Assembly: GCA_050015575.1 (NCBI GenBank)
Contig: JBEKBD010000027.1
Span: forward strand, 1 to 42,653
Source: Roseiarcus sp050015575
GTDB lineage: Bacteria; Pseudomonadota; Alphaproteobacteria; Rhizobiales; Beijerinckiaceae
Direction: 5' to 3'
Length of the DNA stretch: 42,653 nucleotides
Shown here: piece after piece, positions 6,971-16,587 of the stretch
How positions within the stretch are numbered: position 1 is the first letter of the stretch
Layout of the letters: each line of letters starts with the position of its first letter
Notes under the pieces: model-generated
What the model was told of the DNA's origin: nothing
Seen by the model: only the letters and a program-made list of their open reading frames with translations
Databases searched by the model: none
Translations under genes and position numbers: made by a program

Positions 6971-9900
6971 ATGTTCAGCCAACTCATGCGTTCGCGGCGC
7001 TTCGCGCCGTTGTTTTGGTGCCAGTTCTTTTCTGCGTTCAACGATAATTTCGTTCGCCAGACGTTGGCGATGCTGATTCTCTTTCGCTTCGGAGTCGAGG
7101 ACGCCGGCGTCAAGATCGCGCTCGCCGTGGCGATATTCGTGCTGCCGTCGATCGCGCTTTCTTCGCTCGGCGGCGAAATCGCCGACGCTCACGACAAGGG
7201 CGTCGTCGCCAGGCGGCTCAAGTTCGCCGAGATCTTCGTGCAATTGGTCGCAGCGGCGGGGTTCTATTTCTCCTCGCTCGCGTTGCTCTATGCCGCGCTG
7301 TTCGGGCTCGGCTGCATCGCCGCGCTGTTCGGGCCAATCAAGTACGGCATTCTTCCCGACCACTTGAAGGCGGAGGAATTGATCCCCGGCAACGCGTTGG
7401 TCGAAGGGGCGACCTTCGCCGCGATCGTTTGCGGCCTCCTCGTAGGCGGCTACGCGGCAGCGGAGGCGCGCGAACCGTGGATGGTCGTCGCCCAACTCGT
7501 GATCTTCGCGGCGGCCTGCTACGGCGCGTCCCTGTTCATCCCAGCGACCGGGGTCGGCGCGCCGGGTCTCAAGGTCGAGTTCAATCTATGGACGTCGACG
7601 CGCACCGTCCTTCGCGAACTCAAGAGCGACGACCGTCAGTGGGTCGCCGCGATCGCGGTGAGCTGGTTCTGGACGGTGGCCGCGATCACGCTCGCCTTGG
7701 TCCCGGTCGTCATCAAGTCGCGCGCCGGCGGCGGCGTCGAAGTCGAAACAGCAGTCAATCTTTTCTTCGCTGTCGGCGTCGCCGCCGGATCGTTGCTCGC
7801 GGCGGCGCTCGCGCACGGCCGCATCCAGCTCGCGCCGGCGCCGTTCCTGCTGTTGATCATGGCGGGGCTCGCAATCGCCGTCGGCTTGCAGACCAACGCC
7901 ATGCCTCCGGCGACGGCGCAGATCGGCTTAGTCGAGTTTTTCGCCGGCGCGGCCGGGCGGACCATCGCGATCGAGCTCACCGCCTATGCCTGTGCCGCCG
8001 GGTTGTTCGTCGTGCCGATTTTTGCCGCCGTGCAAACCTGGGCGACCGAGGATCGGCGCGCGCGCGTCATCGGCGCCATCAATGCGCTGAGCTCCCTCTA
8101 CATGGTCGTCGGATTGGTCGCCGTCACGCTGTTGCTGAAGCTGACCGGCCTCGACGAATCGATCGCCCTCGTCCTGCTCGGACTCGCCAACGTCGTCGCA
8201 GCGATCTATTTCTTCCGCCGGCTGCCGGCCGATTTCGTCGCCTTCGCGTTGCGCCTGTTGTGGCGCCTGGCGTTGCGGCTCGAGGTAGTCGGCCTCGAAA
8301 CGGTCGCCAAGTCCGGCCCGCGCAACATCATTGCGGTCAATCACGTCTCGTTTCTCGACGCCCCGATCGTGTTGTCGCTGCTCCGCGACGCGCCGGTGGT
8401 CGCCATCGATTCGGCCATGGCGAAGCACTGGTGGATCGCGCCGTTCCTGAAGCTGTGCGACGCGCGCGTACTCGACCCGTCACGCCCGATGGCGGCGCGC
8501 GCGCTGGTCAACGAAGTCAAGCGCGGCAAGCAGCTGGTGATCTTTCCCGAAGGACGCAGCACCGTCACCGGATCGCTGATCAAGATCTTCGACGGCGCGG
8601 CGATCATCGCCGACAAGGGCGACGCCCTGGTGACGCCGGTGCGGGTCGACGGACCGGATCGCACCCTGTTTTCGCGGCTCCCCACGCACCAAATCCGGCG
8701 GCGCTGGTTTCCCAAGACGACGGTGACGTTCGCGCCGCCGCGGCGACTCGTCATCGACCCGAATTTGCAGGGCCGCGCGCGCCGCCGCGCGGCAGGGTCG
8801 GCGCTCTACGACATCATGTCCGACCTGGTGTTCGCCACCACGAACTATCAGCGCACCCTAGTCGAGGCCTTCGAGGACGGCGCACGGGAACGCGAGAGCG
8901 GCCGCGTGATTTTCGAGGACCCGATCGCCGGGCCGCTGACACAGCGCCGGTTTCGCCTGGCCGTCGCCCTGCTCGCGCGCAAGATCGTCGCGCTGACGAC
9001 GCCGGGCCAAACGATCGGTCTCATGATGCCCGGCGCCAACGCCGCCGCGATCGCCTTCATGGCGGTGCACGCCGCAGGGCGCGTCGTGGCGATGATGAAC
9101 TTCACCGCCGGCGCCTTCAATCTGATCGCCGCCTGCCGCACGGCGAGAATTCATCTCGTTCTCTGCTCGAAGGGATTTGTTGAGAAGGGAAAGCTGGAGG
9201 ACATCGTGCGCCAAATGGAGGCGCACGTCCGCTTCGTCTGGCTCGAGGATCTGCGCGACGGCGCGACCGCCCTCGACAAGGCGCGCGCCGTTCTCGACCG
9301 TGGCCGCCAGTTCGCGCCGCGCCGGCCGGGCGATCCGGCCGTCGTGCTGTTCACTTCCGGATCGGAGGGCATGCCCAAGGGGGTCGTGCTCACCCACGCC
9401 AACCTTCTCGCCAACGTCGCGCAGATCACCGCGCGCTACGATTTCACGACGGCGGACATCCTGTTCTGCCCGCTGCCGATCTTCCACGCCTTCGGTCTGA
9501 CCGGCGGAGTGTTGCTGCCGATGATAGACGGGATGAAATCGTATCTGTATCCGAGTCCCCTGCATTATCGCCAGATCCCGGAGCTGGTGTATCAAGTCAA
9601 CGCCACCACGTTGTTCGGCACCGATACGTTTCTGGCCGGATACGCGCGCTACGCCAATCCGTACGACTTCCACCTTATCCGCTATCTGGTCTGCGGCGCT
9701 GAGTCGGTGAAACCGGAGACGCGCCGGATCTACATGGAGAAATTCGGTCTGCGCATTCTCGAAGGCTACGGCCTCACCGAGACCGCGCCGGTGCTCGCCG
9801 TCAACACGCCGATGTTCAACCGTAACGGTACGGTGGGGCGCCTGTTGCCGGACATCGAACGCCGTGTCGAGCACGTCCCCGGCATCGACGAGGGTGGCCG

Positions 9901-10360
9901 GCTGTTCGTGCGGGGGCCCAATGTCATGGCGGGCTACTACCGCGCCGACAATCCCGGCGAGATCGAGCCGCCGCCGCTCGGCTGGCACGACACCGGCGAT
10001 ATCGTCTCGATCGATCGCGACGGCTTCGTTACGATCAAGGGACGGCTCAAGCGCTTCGCCAATATCGCCGGCGAAATGGTGTCGCTCGGGGCGGTCGAGG
10101 AGCTCGCGTCGACCTTGTGGCCGGACAATCCGCCCGCCGTCGTCGCCGCGCCCGACCCGAAGAAGGGCGAACGCATCATCATGGCGACGACCAAGCCCGG
10201 CGCGACCCGATCCGAAGTGCAGGCATGGATGAAAGCCAAAGGCGCGTCGGAAATCATGACTCCGGCGGTGGTCCTCGTTCTCGAGGCCCTGCCTCTGCTC
10301 GGCTCCGGCAAGATCGATTACGTCGAACTGGCGGGCGTCGTGCGGGACAGGTTGGGCTGA
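6971..10360 (+). CDS. MFS transporter - acyltransferase - acyl-ACP synthetase fusion (LplT-Aas type)
   Basis: Three-module inner-membrane protein of 1129 residues. Residues 1-410 form a 12-TM major facilitator like the lysophospholipid flippase LplT, starting with SAFNDNFVRQTL. Residues about 425-620 are a PlsC acyltransferase with the HX4D motif in NHVSFLD (near 456) and FPEGRST. Residues about 640-1129 are an AMP-forming acyl-activating enzyme with the P-loop FTSGSEGMPKG (near 792), GYGLTETAP (near 933) and the C-terminal GRLKR hinge. In E. coli the flippase and the bifunctional Aas are separate adjacent proteins; here they are one chain. The likely job is to bring lysophospholipid to the cytoplasmic face and re-acylate it with fatty acid charged on ACP. 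All catalytic motifs look intact. Confidence 0.92.
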   Translation: MFSQLMRSRRFAPLFWCQFFSAFNDNFVRQTLAMLILFRFGVEDAGVKIALAVAIFVLPSIALSSLGGEIADAHDKGVVARRLKFAEIFVQLVAAAGFYFSSLALLYAALFGLGCIAALFGPIKYGILPDHLKAEELIPGNALVEGATFAAIVCGLLVGGYAAAEAREPWMVVAQLVIFAAACYGASLFIPATGVGAPGLKVEFNLWTSTRTVLRELKSDDRQWVAAIAVSWFWTVAAITLALVPVVIKSRAGGGVEVETAVNLFFAVGVAAGSLLAAALAHGRIQLAPAPFLLLIMAGLAIAVGLQTNAMPPATAQIGLVEFFAGAAGRTIAIELTAYACAAGLFVVPIFAAVQTWATEDRRARVIGAINALSSLYMVVGLVAVTLLLKLTGLDESIALVLLGLANVVAAIYFFRRLPADFVAFALRLLWRLALRLEVVGLETVAKSGPRNIIAVNHVSFLDAPIVLSLLRDAPVVAIDSAMAKHWWIAPFLKLCDARVLDPSRPMAARALVNEVKRGKQLVIFPEGRSTVTGSLIKIFDGAAIIADKGDALVTPVRVDGPDRTLFSRLPTHQIRRRWFPKTTVTFAPPRRLVIDPNLQGRARRRAAGSALYDIMSDLVFATTNYQRTLVEAFEDGARERESGRVIFEDPIAGPLTQRRFRLAVALLARKIVALTTPGQTIGLMMPGANAAAIAFMAVHAAGRVVAMMNFTAGAFNLIAACRTARIHLVLCSKGFVEKGKLEDIVRQMEAHVRFVWLEDLRDGATALDKARAVLDRGRQFAPRRPGDPAVVLFTSGSEGMPKGVVLTHANLLANVAQITARYDFTTADILFCPLPIFHAFGLTGGVLLPMIDGMKSYLYPSPLHYRQIPELVYQVNATTLFGTDTFLAGYARYANPYDFHLIRYLVCGAESVKPETRRIYMEKFGLRILEGYGLTETAPVLAVNTPMFNRNGTVGRLLPDIERRVEHVPGIDEGGRLFVRGPNVMAGYYRADNPGEIEPPPLGWHDTGDIVSIDRDGFVTIKGRLKRFANIAGEMVSLGAVEELASTLWPDNPPAVVAAPDPKKGERIIMATTKPGATRSEVQAWMKAKGASEIMTPAVVLVLEALPLLGSGKIDYVELAGVVRDRLG

Positions 10361-10363
10361 GGC

Positions 10364-10381
10364 CCGCTTCCGCGGAAGCGG
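10364..10381. terminator. 18-bp perfect palindrome between convergent genes
   Basis: CCGCTTCCGCGGAAGCGG is fully self-complementary and sits in the 39-bp gap between the stop of the fusion gene and the stop of the histidine kinase gene. Its position suggests a bidirectional transcription end, but no T-run follows on either side, so any terminator would be non-canonical. Confidence 0.4.
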
Positions 10382-10399
10382 CCGGCGAGACCGCCAGGC

Positions 10400-12727
10400 T
10401 CAAGCGACGGCGGCGAGCGCGACGGCGCGAGGGCCGCGCGCGGATTTGGGCAGGCTCACCAGCACGAGCGTGCCCTCGCCCGGTTTCGAGGTGATGCGCA
10501 GCGCGCCGCCATGCAATTCGACCAGCGAATTGGCGATCGCGAGGCCGAGCCCCGAGCCCTTCATGCCGTTGGCCATGGTCGTGTCGGCCTGCTCGAAGGG
10601 ACGGCCGAGCCGCGAGAGATCTTCGCTGGCGATGCCGGGCCCGGAGTCCTCCACGTAGAAGTAGATCTGATCGGTGAAGGCTTGGGCCCCGATCGTCACC
10701 ACGCCGCCTTCGGGCGAGAACTTCACCGCGTTGCGCAACAGCGTCACCAGGATCCTCTCGACCGCCGCCGGATCGGCGTCGAGCGTATCGGCGCGGTTCA
10801 CTTCAACATCGATGCTCACGCGCTTTTCGCGAGCGATCTGAGCGACGTCGAGTACGGCCTTGTTGACGGCTCTTTCAACCTTGAATTGCCCGTGCTTGAG
10901 GCGAACGCGCCCGGATTCGAGGCGCGACATGTCGAGCACGTCGGAAAACACATTGAGCAGATATTGTCCGCTGGCGAGAATGTGCGAGCAGTACTCGCGG
11001 TATTTTTCCGAGCCTAGCGCGCCGAAGGTCTCCCCCTCCATCAACTGCGAAAATCCGATGATCGCGTTGAGCGGCGTACGCAATTCGTGGCTCATGTTGG
11101 CGAGAAACTCGGCCTTGGCGCGATTGGCCATTTCCGCTTGCGCCTTCTGCTCGTGGTAGCGGTCGGCCAGATCGGCCAACTGTTGCGCCTGCGCCTCGAG
11201 CGATCGGCGCGACTGGCGCAACTGGGCGACGGTGGCGAGCAACAATTGCTCGGACTTGACCAATTGCTGTTCGTGCTCCTTGAGAGCGGTGATGTCGGTG
11301 CCGACCGAGACGTAGCCGCCGTCGCGGGTTCGGCGCTCGTTGACTTGCAGCCAGCGCCCGTCGGCGAGGCGCGCCTCATAGGTCTTGGCGCAGCCGCCGG
11401 GTGCCGGCTCGCCGGGATCGACGACGGCCTCCTGGTCGACAAGCGGCGCGGCGCCCAGCGCGGCGAGGTCGTTATAGGCAGCTCCCGGCCGGATCGCGTC
11501 GTCGGGCAGATTATGCAACCGCTGATACTTCGAGTTGCACAGCACTAGGCGGTTGGACGAGTCCCACAGCACGAAAGCCTCGGAAATCGCCTCGATCGCC
11601 TCGCGCAGCCGCTGGTCCGCGGTCGCGGACATTTCGGCTTGGCGCTTTTGATCGGAGACGTCTACGGCGGCGCCGACCAGGCGCCGCGCCCCGGACGCCG
11701 AATCCTCGACCAGGTCGGCGCGCTTTCGCAGCCACACCCACACGCCCTGCCGATTGCGCATCCGGAATTCGAAGTCGACGGACGACAGATGCGCCTGGAG
11801 CGCGTGTTCGGCGAGCGTCGCCAGATTCTCGTCGTCGGGGTGGATCATCGCCTGCAGCTCACCGATCGAAAGATCGCGCGAGGACGGTTGCAAATCGAGC
11901 ATTTCGAACATCGATTTCGACCACGCTACTCGGCCTCGCGCCAAATCCCAGTTCCACAGCCCGCAACGGCCGCGGTTGAGCGCGAGATCGACGTGGGCGC
12001 GCAAAGTCGCATCGTCGCGTTCGCGCGCGCGCGCCGCTCTCCATTGCAGCGCATACGCGCCCGCAGCGCCCAGGAAGGCGAGGACGGCCGATCCGAGCAG
12101 CAGGATCGTCGTCAACGCCGACTGGCGCCAGGGCGCGAGCGATTCGCTCACCGGCGCGGCGAAGGCGACCTGTCCGCCGGTCGAGCGCAAGTTGCGCACC
12201 GCGGCGAACTGATCCTTTCCATCGGCCGTTTCGACCCGCAGCGCGCCGGCTCTCTCGGCCAGGATCGTCAAAGGCTCGCTGGCGCCCAGGAGGTCCGTCA
12301 GCGTCGTCTCGCCTAGGCCTAACGGGGGTTCGCTGGCGATCACGCGGCCGCGCGTGTCGGCGAGCGCCGCCACGCCCGGGCGCAAGTCCGGGTTATTGGC
12401 GAGCACAGCGCGCAGAACGTCGGCGGGCGGGAGCGCGGGCGAGGCGGCCAGCGCCTCGTCGAGGCTGCGCGCGAGCGTCGTGGCGCGCAAGTCGAGTTCG
12501 TGCGCGGCCGCCGACAACGCGCGCTCGCACTCGCCGCGCAGATGATGAAAGGCAAGCGTGAACAGCGCGCTGAGAAAGAGCGCGGCGACCATCGGCAGAA
12601 ATGCGGGAAGCCAAGCCTTGGCCGCGGTCGTCGAGCCCCTGGCCCTTTCGCCTCGCGCCGACGTCGAAGCCCCGGCTTCGCCCGGCCGAAGTCGCGATTC
12701 CACCTTTGCCGCGCTCGCACGCGTCAT
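10400..12727 (-). CDS. PAS-domain sensor histidine kinase, PleC type
   Basis: Membrane histidine kinase of 775 residues. An N-terminal TM (AWLPAFLPMVAALFLSALFT) is followed by a periplasmic segment with ELDLRATTLARSLDEAL and a second TM (LLLGSAVLAFLGAAGAYAL). Two PAS domains follow (EMLDLQPSS region; AISEAFVLWDSSNRLVLCNS region), then a coiled coil, HisKA with phospho-acceptor H547 in NMSHELRTPLNAIIGFSQLM, and HATPase with N (NAVKFSPEGG), G1 (EDSGPGI) and G2 (GSGLGLAI). The HisKA sequence and preceding coiled coil resemble PleC/PdhS kinases, which act on DivK-type regulators in cell-cycle control; the partner is not in this window. The ATG at 12727 follows GGGGA by seven bases; the reading frame extends 64 codons upstream without a better start. 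No receiver domain is attached. Confidence 0.85.
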   Translation of the reverse strand: MTRASAAKVESRLRPGEAGASTSARGERARGSTTAAKAWLPAFLPMVAALFLSALFTLAFHHLRGECERALSAAAHELDLRATTLARSLDEALAASPALPPADVLRAVLANNPDLRPGVAALADTRGRVIASEPPLGLGETTLTDLLGASEPLTILAERAGALRVETADGKDQFAAVRNLRSTGGQVAFAAPVSESLAPWRQSALTTILLLGSAVLAFLGAAGAYALQWRAARARERDDATLRAHVDLALNRGRCGLWNWDLARGRVAWSKSMFEMLDLQPSSRDLSIGELQAMIHPDDENLATLAEHALQAHLSSVDFEFRMRNRQGVWVWLRKRADLVEDSASGARRLVGAAVDVSDQKRQAEMSATADQRLREAIEAISEAFVLWDSSNRLVLCNSKYQRLHNLPDDAIRPGAAYNDLAALGAAPLVDQEAVVDPGEPAPGGCAKTYEARLADGRWLQVNERRTRDGGYVSVGTDITALKEHEQQLVKSEQLLLATVAQLRQSRRSLEAQAQQLADLADRYHEQKAQAEMANRAKAEFLANMSHELRTPLNAIIGFSQLMEGETFGALGSEKYREYCSHILASGQYLLNVFSDVLDMSRLESGRVRLKHGQFKVERAVNKAVLDVAQIAREKRVSIDVEVNRADTLDADPAAVERILVTLLRNAVKFSPEGGVVTIGAQAFTDQIYFYVEDSGPGIASEDLSRLGRPFEQADTTMANGMKGSGLGLAIANSLVELHGGALRITSKPGEGTLVLVSLPKSARGPRAVALAAVA

Positions 12728-12988
12728 CGCAAATCCCCAATACCCCTGTCCCACTGAGTTCGGACGAACCGCCGCAACGACCCGAATCAGCCCGATAAGA
12801 ATCGCTGTGAGAATCTTTGTCCAGACCTTAATGAATCGTTGACGAGATTTTTTCGGCCCCGTAGCCGGCGCCGACTCGCCCCGACCGACGGGCGAATTCC
12901 GCAACCCCGGAATGGGCAATCCGCCCTGAGAAGCCCGGCGCCGCCGAGTCTCGCCGGATACGCGGCGAGCGCGATCCCTCGATGCGTC

Positions 12989-15640
12989 TCAGGCGAGCGA
13001 GCGGGTGACGATGTCGCGCACGTCGGTCGACAGGTCCGGTTGGTCGCCGATGCGCCGCAAGACCGCCTCCGCCTTGGCCTGACGAACCGATTCGAGCGAC
13101 TTCCAAGACCGCAGCGCAGTCAGCAGACGAGCGGCGATCTGCGGATTGGTCGAATCGAGGGTCAGCACGATTTCGCACAGCAGCTCGTAGCCCGCCCCGT
13201 CCGCCCGGTTGAATTGCGTCGCGTTGGCGCTGAATCCGCCGATCAGCGCCCTCACCCGATTGGGATTGCCGAGCGAGAATGCATGGTGCGTCATCAGGCC
13301 GCGCACGCGCTCCAGCGTCCTGCGTTCCGGGATTTGGGCTTGCAGGGCGAACCATTTGTCGAGAATGAGCGGCTCGGCGGCGAAGCGGCGCGCGAAGGTC
13401 TCGAGCGCGCGCTCGCGCCGCGCGCCCGGAATCGTCGCGATCGTCGCCAGCGCGCCGAGGCGCGTCGTCATATTGTCGGCTTCGGCGAACTGGCGATGCG
13501 CGCGTGCGCCGCCTTCAACGGCGTTGCCCGCGGCGAACATCGCTAGCGCGCCGCTGCGCAGCGCGCGGCGGCCGGCGCCCGCCGCGTCGGGATTGAAGGG
13601 CGCTTCGTCGGCCATGGCGTCGTAAAGCGCGATCAAGTCCGCCGCATGCGCGCGCCCGAGCGCGCCGCGCAGATTCTCGCGGGCGCGGTAGATCGCGTCC
13701 GGGTCGACGTTCGCCGCCATTTCGCGCGCGATGTCGGCTTCGCTGGGCAAGCTAAGCGCCTGCGCCGCGAAGGCCGGGTCGATGCGTCCGCTCAACGCGT
13801 CGGCGACCACCGAACCGTAGGCGTCGACGAAGGCCGGCTCCGGCGTCGACGGCCGCCCCGAACGGATCGCGTCGACGCTGCGCAACAGCAGGCGCGTCGC
13901 CAAAGTCTGCAACGCCTGCCAACGATTAAAGGGATCGCTGTCGCGCGCGAGCAGCGTGGCGAGGTCGTCTTCGCTGATGTCGTCATCGACGCGCGCGGGC
14001 GCCGAAAAGCCGCGCAGGAACGAAAGCGCGGGCCGGCGGCGAACGCCGATGAATTCGAGGGTCCGCCGCACGCCTTCCAGCGCGAAGACGCCCGCGCGCA
14101 ATTCGTCGGGGCTCGCGTCGGCCGAGGCGAGTTCGACCTTCCCGCCCTCGGGATCAACGAGGCCGAGCGCAATCGGCATCGTCATCGGCGACTTCTCGCT
14201 CTGACCCGGCGTCGGCGGGAGCGACTGCGCGATCTCGATGCGGAACGCCGCACGCGCAGCGTCGTAAGCGGTGCGAACGGTCAGCAGCGGCGTGCCGGCC
14301 TGCGCGTACCAAAGCTTGAATCGAGCGAGGTCGCGTCCCGAGCTTTCGGCGAAACAGGCGAGAAAATCCTCGACCGTCGCCGCCGTGCCGTCGCAACGCT
14401 GGAAATAGAGGTCCATGCCGGCGCGGAACGCCTGCGGGCCGATCAGCGCCTTGAGCATTCGGATGACTTCGGCGCCCTTCTGATAGACGGTCGCCGTATA
14501 GAAATTGTTGATCTCGTAATAGACCGCCGGACGCACCGGGTGCGCCAGCGGGCCGGCGTCCTCGGGAAATTGCGCTTCCTTCAGTCGGCGCACATCGGCG
14601 ATGCGCTTCACCGGCGCCGAGCGTTGATCGGCGGAGAATTCCTGGTCGCGAAAGACGGTCAAGCCCTCCTTCAGGCACAATTGAAACCAATCGCGGCAGG
14701 TGATGCGGTCGCCGGTCCAATTGTGAAAGTATTCGTGCGCGATGACGCCCTCGATGCCGGTGTAATCGTCGTCGGTCGCGGTCTCCGGCGAGGCCAGCAC
14801 GTACTTGTCGTTGAAGACGTTGAGGCCCTTGTTCTCCATCGCGCCCATATTGAAGTCAGACACCGCGACGATGTTGAAGCGATCCAGGTCGTATTCGCGC
14901 CCGTAAGCGCGCTCGTCCCACGCCATCGCGCGCTTCAGCGCATCCATCGCGTAAGCGGCGCGTTCCTCTCGGCCGCGCTCGACATAGACGCCGAGCGCCA
15001 CCCGTCGTCCCGACATGGTGACGAACGCGTCGGCGACGTGAGCGAGATCGCCGGCCACCAGCGCAAAGAGATAGCAGGGCTTCTTGAACGGATCGCGCCA
15101 GACAGCCCAATGGCGGCCCGCCTCCGCCTCGCCGGCGCTTTCCAGATTGCCGTTGGCGAGCAGCACCGGCGCCTCCGCCTTATCCGCTTCCAGCCGCACC
15201 CGGTAGATCGAGAGGACGTCCGGTCGGTCGAGAAAATAGGTGATACGGCGAAATCCCTCGGCCTCGCACTGGGTGCAATAGGCGGCGCCCGAACGGTAGA
15301 GGCCCATCAGCTTGGTGTTGCCGGCCGGATCGAGCCGCGTTTCGATGCGCAGAGTGAAGGGGCGGCGGGGCGGATTGGGCAGCACGAACTCGGAAGGGCT
15401 GACCTCGTAGGCCGTGGGATCGAGCGTCGCGTTGTCGAGCGCCGCGCCGACAAACTGGAGTTCGTCGCCGTCGAGCGCCAACGCCGCCCCGGCGCGCCCC
15501 TGCGGGTTGGGCCTGAGCGACAGCACGGCGACGACGCGCGTCGCGTGGCGATCGAGGGAAACGTCGAGATCGACGGAATCGACGAGGTAGTCCGGCGCGC
15601 GATAGTCCTCGACACGTACGGGCTGTCCAACGGTGCGCAT
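12989..15640 (-). CDS. pepN: Aminopeptidase N (M1 family)
   Basis: Zinc metallopeptidase that removes N-terminal residues from peptides in the cytoplasm. The start at 15640 gives 883 residues, matching E. coli-type PepN (about 870-890); the open frame runs further upstream but only as Arg-rich sequence. The exopeptidase motif GAMEN is at 266-270 and the zinc motif HEYFH at 302-306 followed by NWTGDR, with the third ligand in KEGLTVFRDQEFS. The conserved CTQCEAEGFRRITYF block and the C-terminal helical domain with GNPNRVRALIGGF are present. It lies on the same strand as murI and the kinase, 79 bp downstream of murI. No lesions were seen. Confidence 0.95.
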   Translation of the reverse strand: MRTVGQPVRVEDYRAPDYLVDSVDLDVSLDRHATRVVAVLSLRPNPQGRAGAALALDGDELQFVGAALDNATLDPTAYEVSPSEFVLPNPPRRPFTLRIETRLDPAGNTKLMGLYRSGAAYCTQCEAEGFRRITYFLDRPDVLSIYRVRLEADKAEAPVLLANGNLESAGEAEAGRHWAVWRDPFKKPCYLFALVAGDLAHVADAFVTMSGRRVALGVYVERGREERAAYAMDALKRAMAWDERAYGREYDLDRFNIVAVSDFNMGAMENKGLNVFNDKYVLASPETATDDDYTGIEGVIAHEYFHNWTGDRITCRDWFQLCLKEGLTVFRDQEFSADQRSAPVKRIADVRRLKEAQFPEDAGPLAHPVRPAVYYEINNFYTATVYQKGAEVIRMLKALIGPQAFRAGMDLYFQRCDGTAATVEDFLACFAESSGRDLARFKLWYAQAGTPLLTVRTAYDAARAAFRIEIAQSLPPTPGQSEKSPMTMPIALGLVDPEGGKVELASADASPDELRAGVFALEGVRRTLEFIGVRRRPALSFLRGFSAPARVDDDISEDDLATLLARDSDPFNRWQALQTLATRLLLRSVDAIRSGRPSTPEPAFVDAYGSVVADALSGRIDPAFAAQALSLPSEADIAREMAANVDPDAIYRARENLRGALGRAHAADLIALYDAMADEAPFNPDAAGAGRRALRSGALAMFAAGNAVEGGARAHRQFAEADNMTTRLGALATIATIPGARRERALETFARRFAAEPLILDKWFALQAQIPERRTLERVRGLMTHHAFSLGNPNRVRALIGGFSANATQFNRADGAGYELLCEIVLTLDSTNPQIAARLLTALRSWKSLESVRQAKAEAVLRRIGDQPDLSTDVRDIVTRSLA

Positions 15641-15719
15641 CCAGGCGGCCTTTCGACAATAAGGGCGACGGGGTGGTCGATGTTGAATTCGCGTCCGCCC
15701 GTCCCACGTCGCCGCGGCG

Positions 15720-16571
15720 CTAACTCGCCGCCGCGCGTTCCTCCGCCGAGGTAGCGGCCAAGCCGTACCGGCGCAAGGCTTTTTGCAGTTCGGGCGAGGC
15801 CGGCCTGCCGCTGGTGAAGATCGCCGGTCCCTGCGTCCGTGGGGCTCGCGGCGCGGACCGCGCGCCCAACAGTGCGTCGACGCGTCGCGCGATCGCCGGC
15901 GCGGGATCGACGAAGGCGACTGGCCAGGGCGCAAGGCGGAGGAAAAGCTCGGTCAGCAAGGGGAAATGCGTGCAGGCGAGCACCACCTGATCGGTCCTAC
16001 GGTCGCCGCGTTCGACAAAGCACGGGGCGATCTCGCGCGCCACTTCGGCGTCGTCGATCGTCTCGCCGCGCAAGGAACGCTCGGCGAGACCCGCGAGGCG
16101 CACGGAGCCGACCAGCTCCACCTCGCAATCGCGAGCGAAATCGCGCACCAGCGCGCGGGTGTAATCGCGCGCGACGGTGCCCGGCGTCGCCAGCACGCTG
16201 ATGAGGCGGGTGAGCGAAGCTTGCGCCGCCGGCTTGATCGCCGGCACCGTGCCGACGAAGGGCAGGCGGGGAAAAGCGGCCCTGAGCGGCGGCAAAACCA
16301 GCGTCGAGGCGGTGTTGCAAGCGATTACCGCCAGGTCGGGCGCGTGGGTCTCGATCAGCTTCGCCATCACCGAGCCGACGCGCGCCACCAGCGACGCCTC
16401 GTCGAGCGCGCCATAGGGGAAGAAGGCGTCGTCGGCCGCGTAGATCAGCTCGGCGTCCGGCCGAGCCCGAGCGATCGCGGCGAGCACCGTCAGGCCGCCG
16501 AGGCCGGAATCGAAGACCAGAACCCGCGCGCCGCGTCCTGCGTCGCCTGCGCTGATGGACGACGCATTCAT
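15720..16571 (-). CDS. murI: Glutamate racemase
   Basis: Cytoplasmic, cofactor-independent racemase supplying D-glutamate for peptidoglycan. The start at 16571 gives 283 residues. The two catalytic cysteines are C85 (IACNTAST) and C200 (LACTHFPLL), with the DSGLGGLTV motif at 21-29. The frame stays open upstream but in Arg-rich shadow sequence. Its ATG lies inside ATGA, and the TGA of this overlap is in the frame that I believe is the true end of the upstream peptidoglycan-binding gene, so the two appear translationally coupled. A 12-residue Ser/Gly-rich leader precedes the first beta strand, slightly longer than usual. Confidence 0.95.
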   Translation of the reverse strand: MNASSISAGDAGRGARVLVFDSGLGGLTVLAAIARARPDAELIYAADDAFFPYGALDEASLVARVGSVMAKLIETHAPDLAVIACNTASTLVLPPLRAAFPRLPFVGTVPAIKPAAQASLTRLISVLATPGTVARDYTRALVRDFARDCEVELVGSVRLAGLAERSLRGETIDDAEVAREIAPCFVERGDRRTDQVVLACTHFPLLTELFLRLAPWPVAFVDPAPAIARRVDALLGARSAPRAPRTQGPAIFTSGRPASPELQKALRRYGLAATSAEERAAAS

Positions 16572-16587
16572 GGGCGGCAGACGATCG

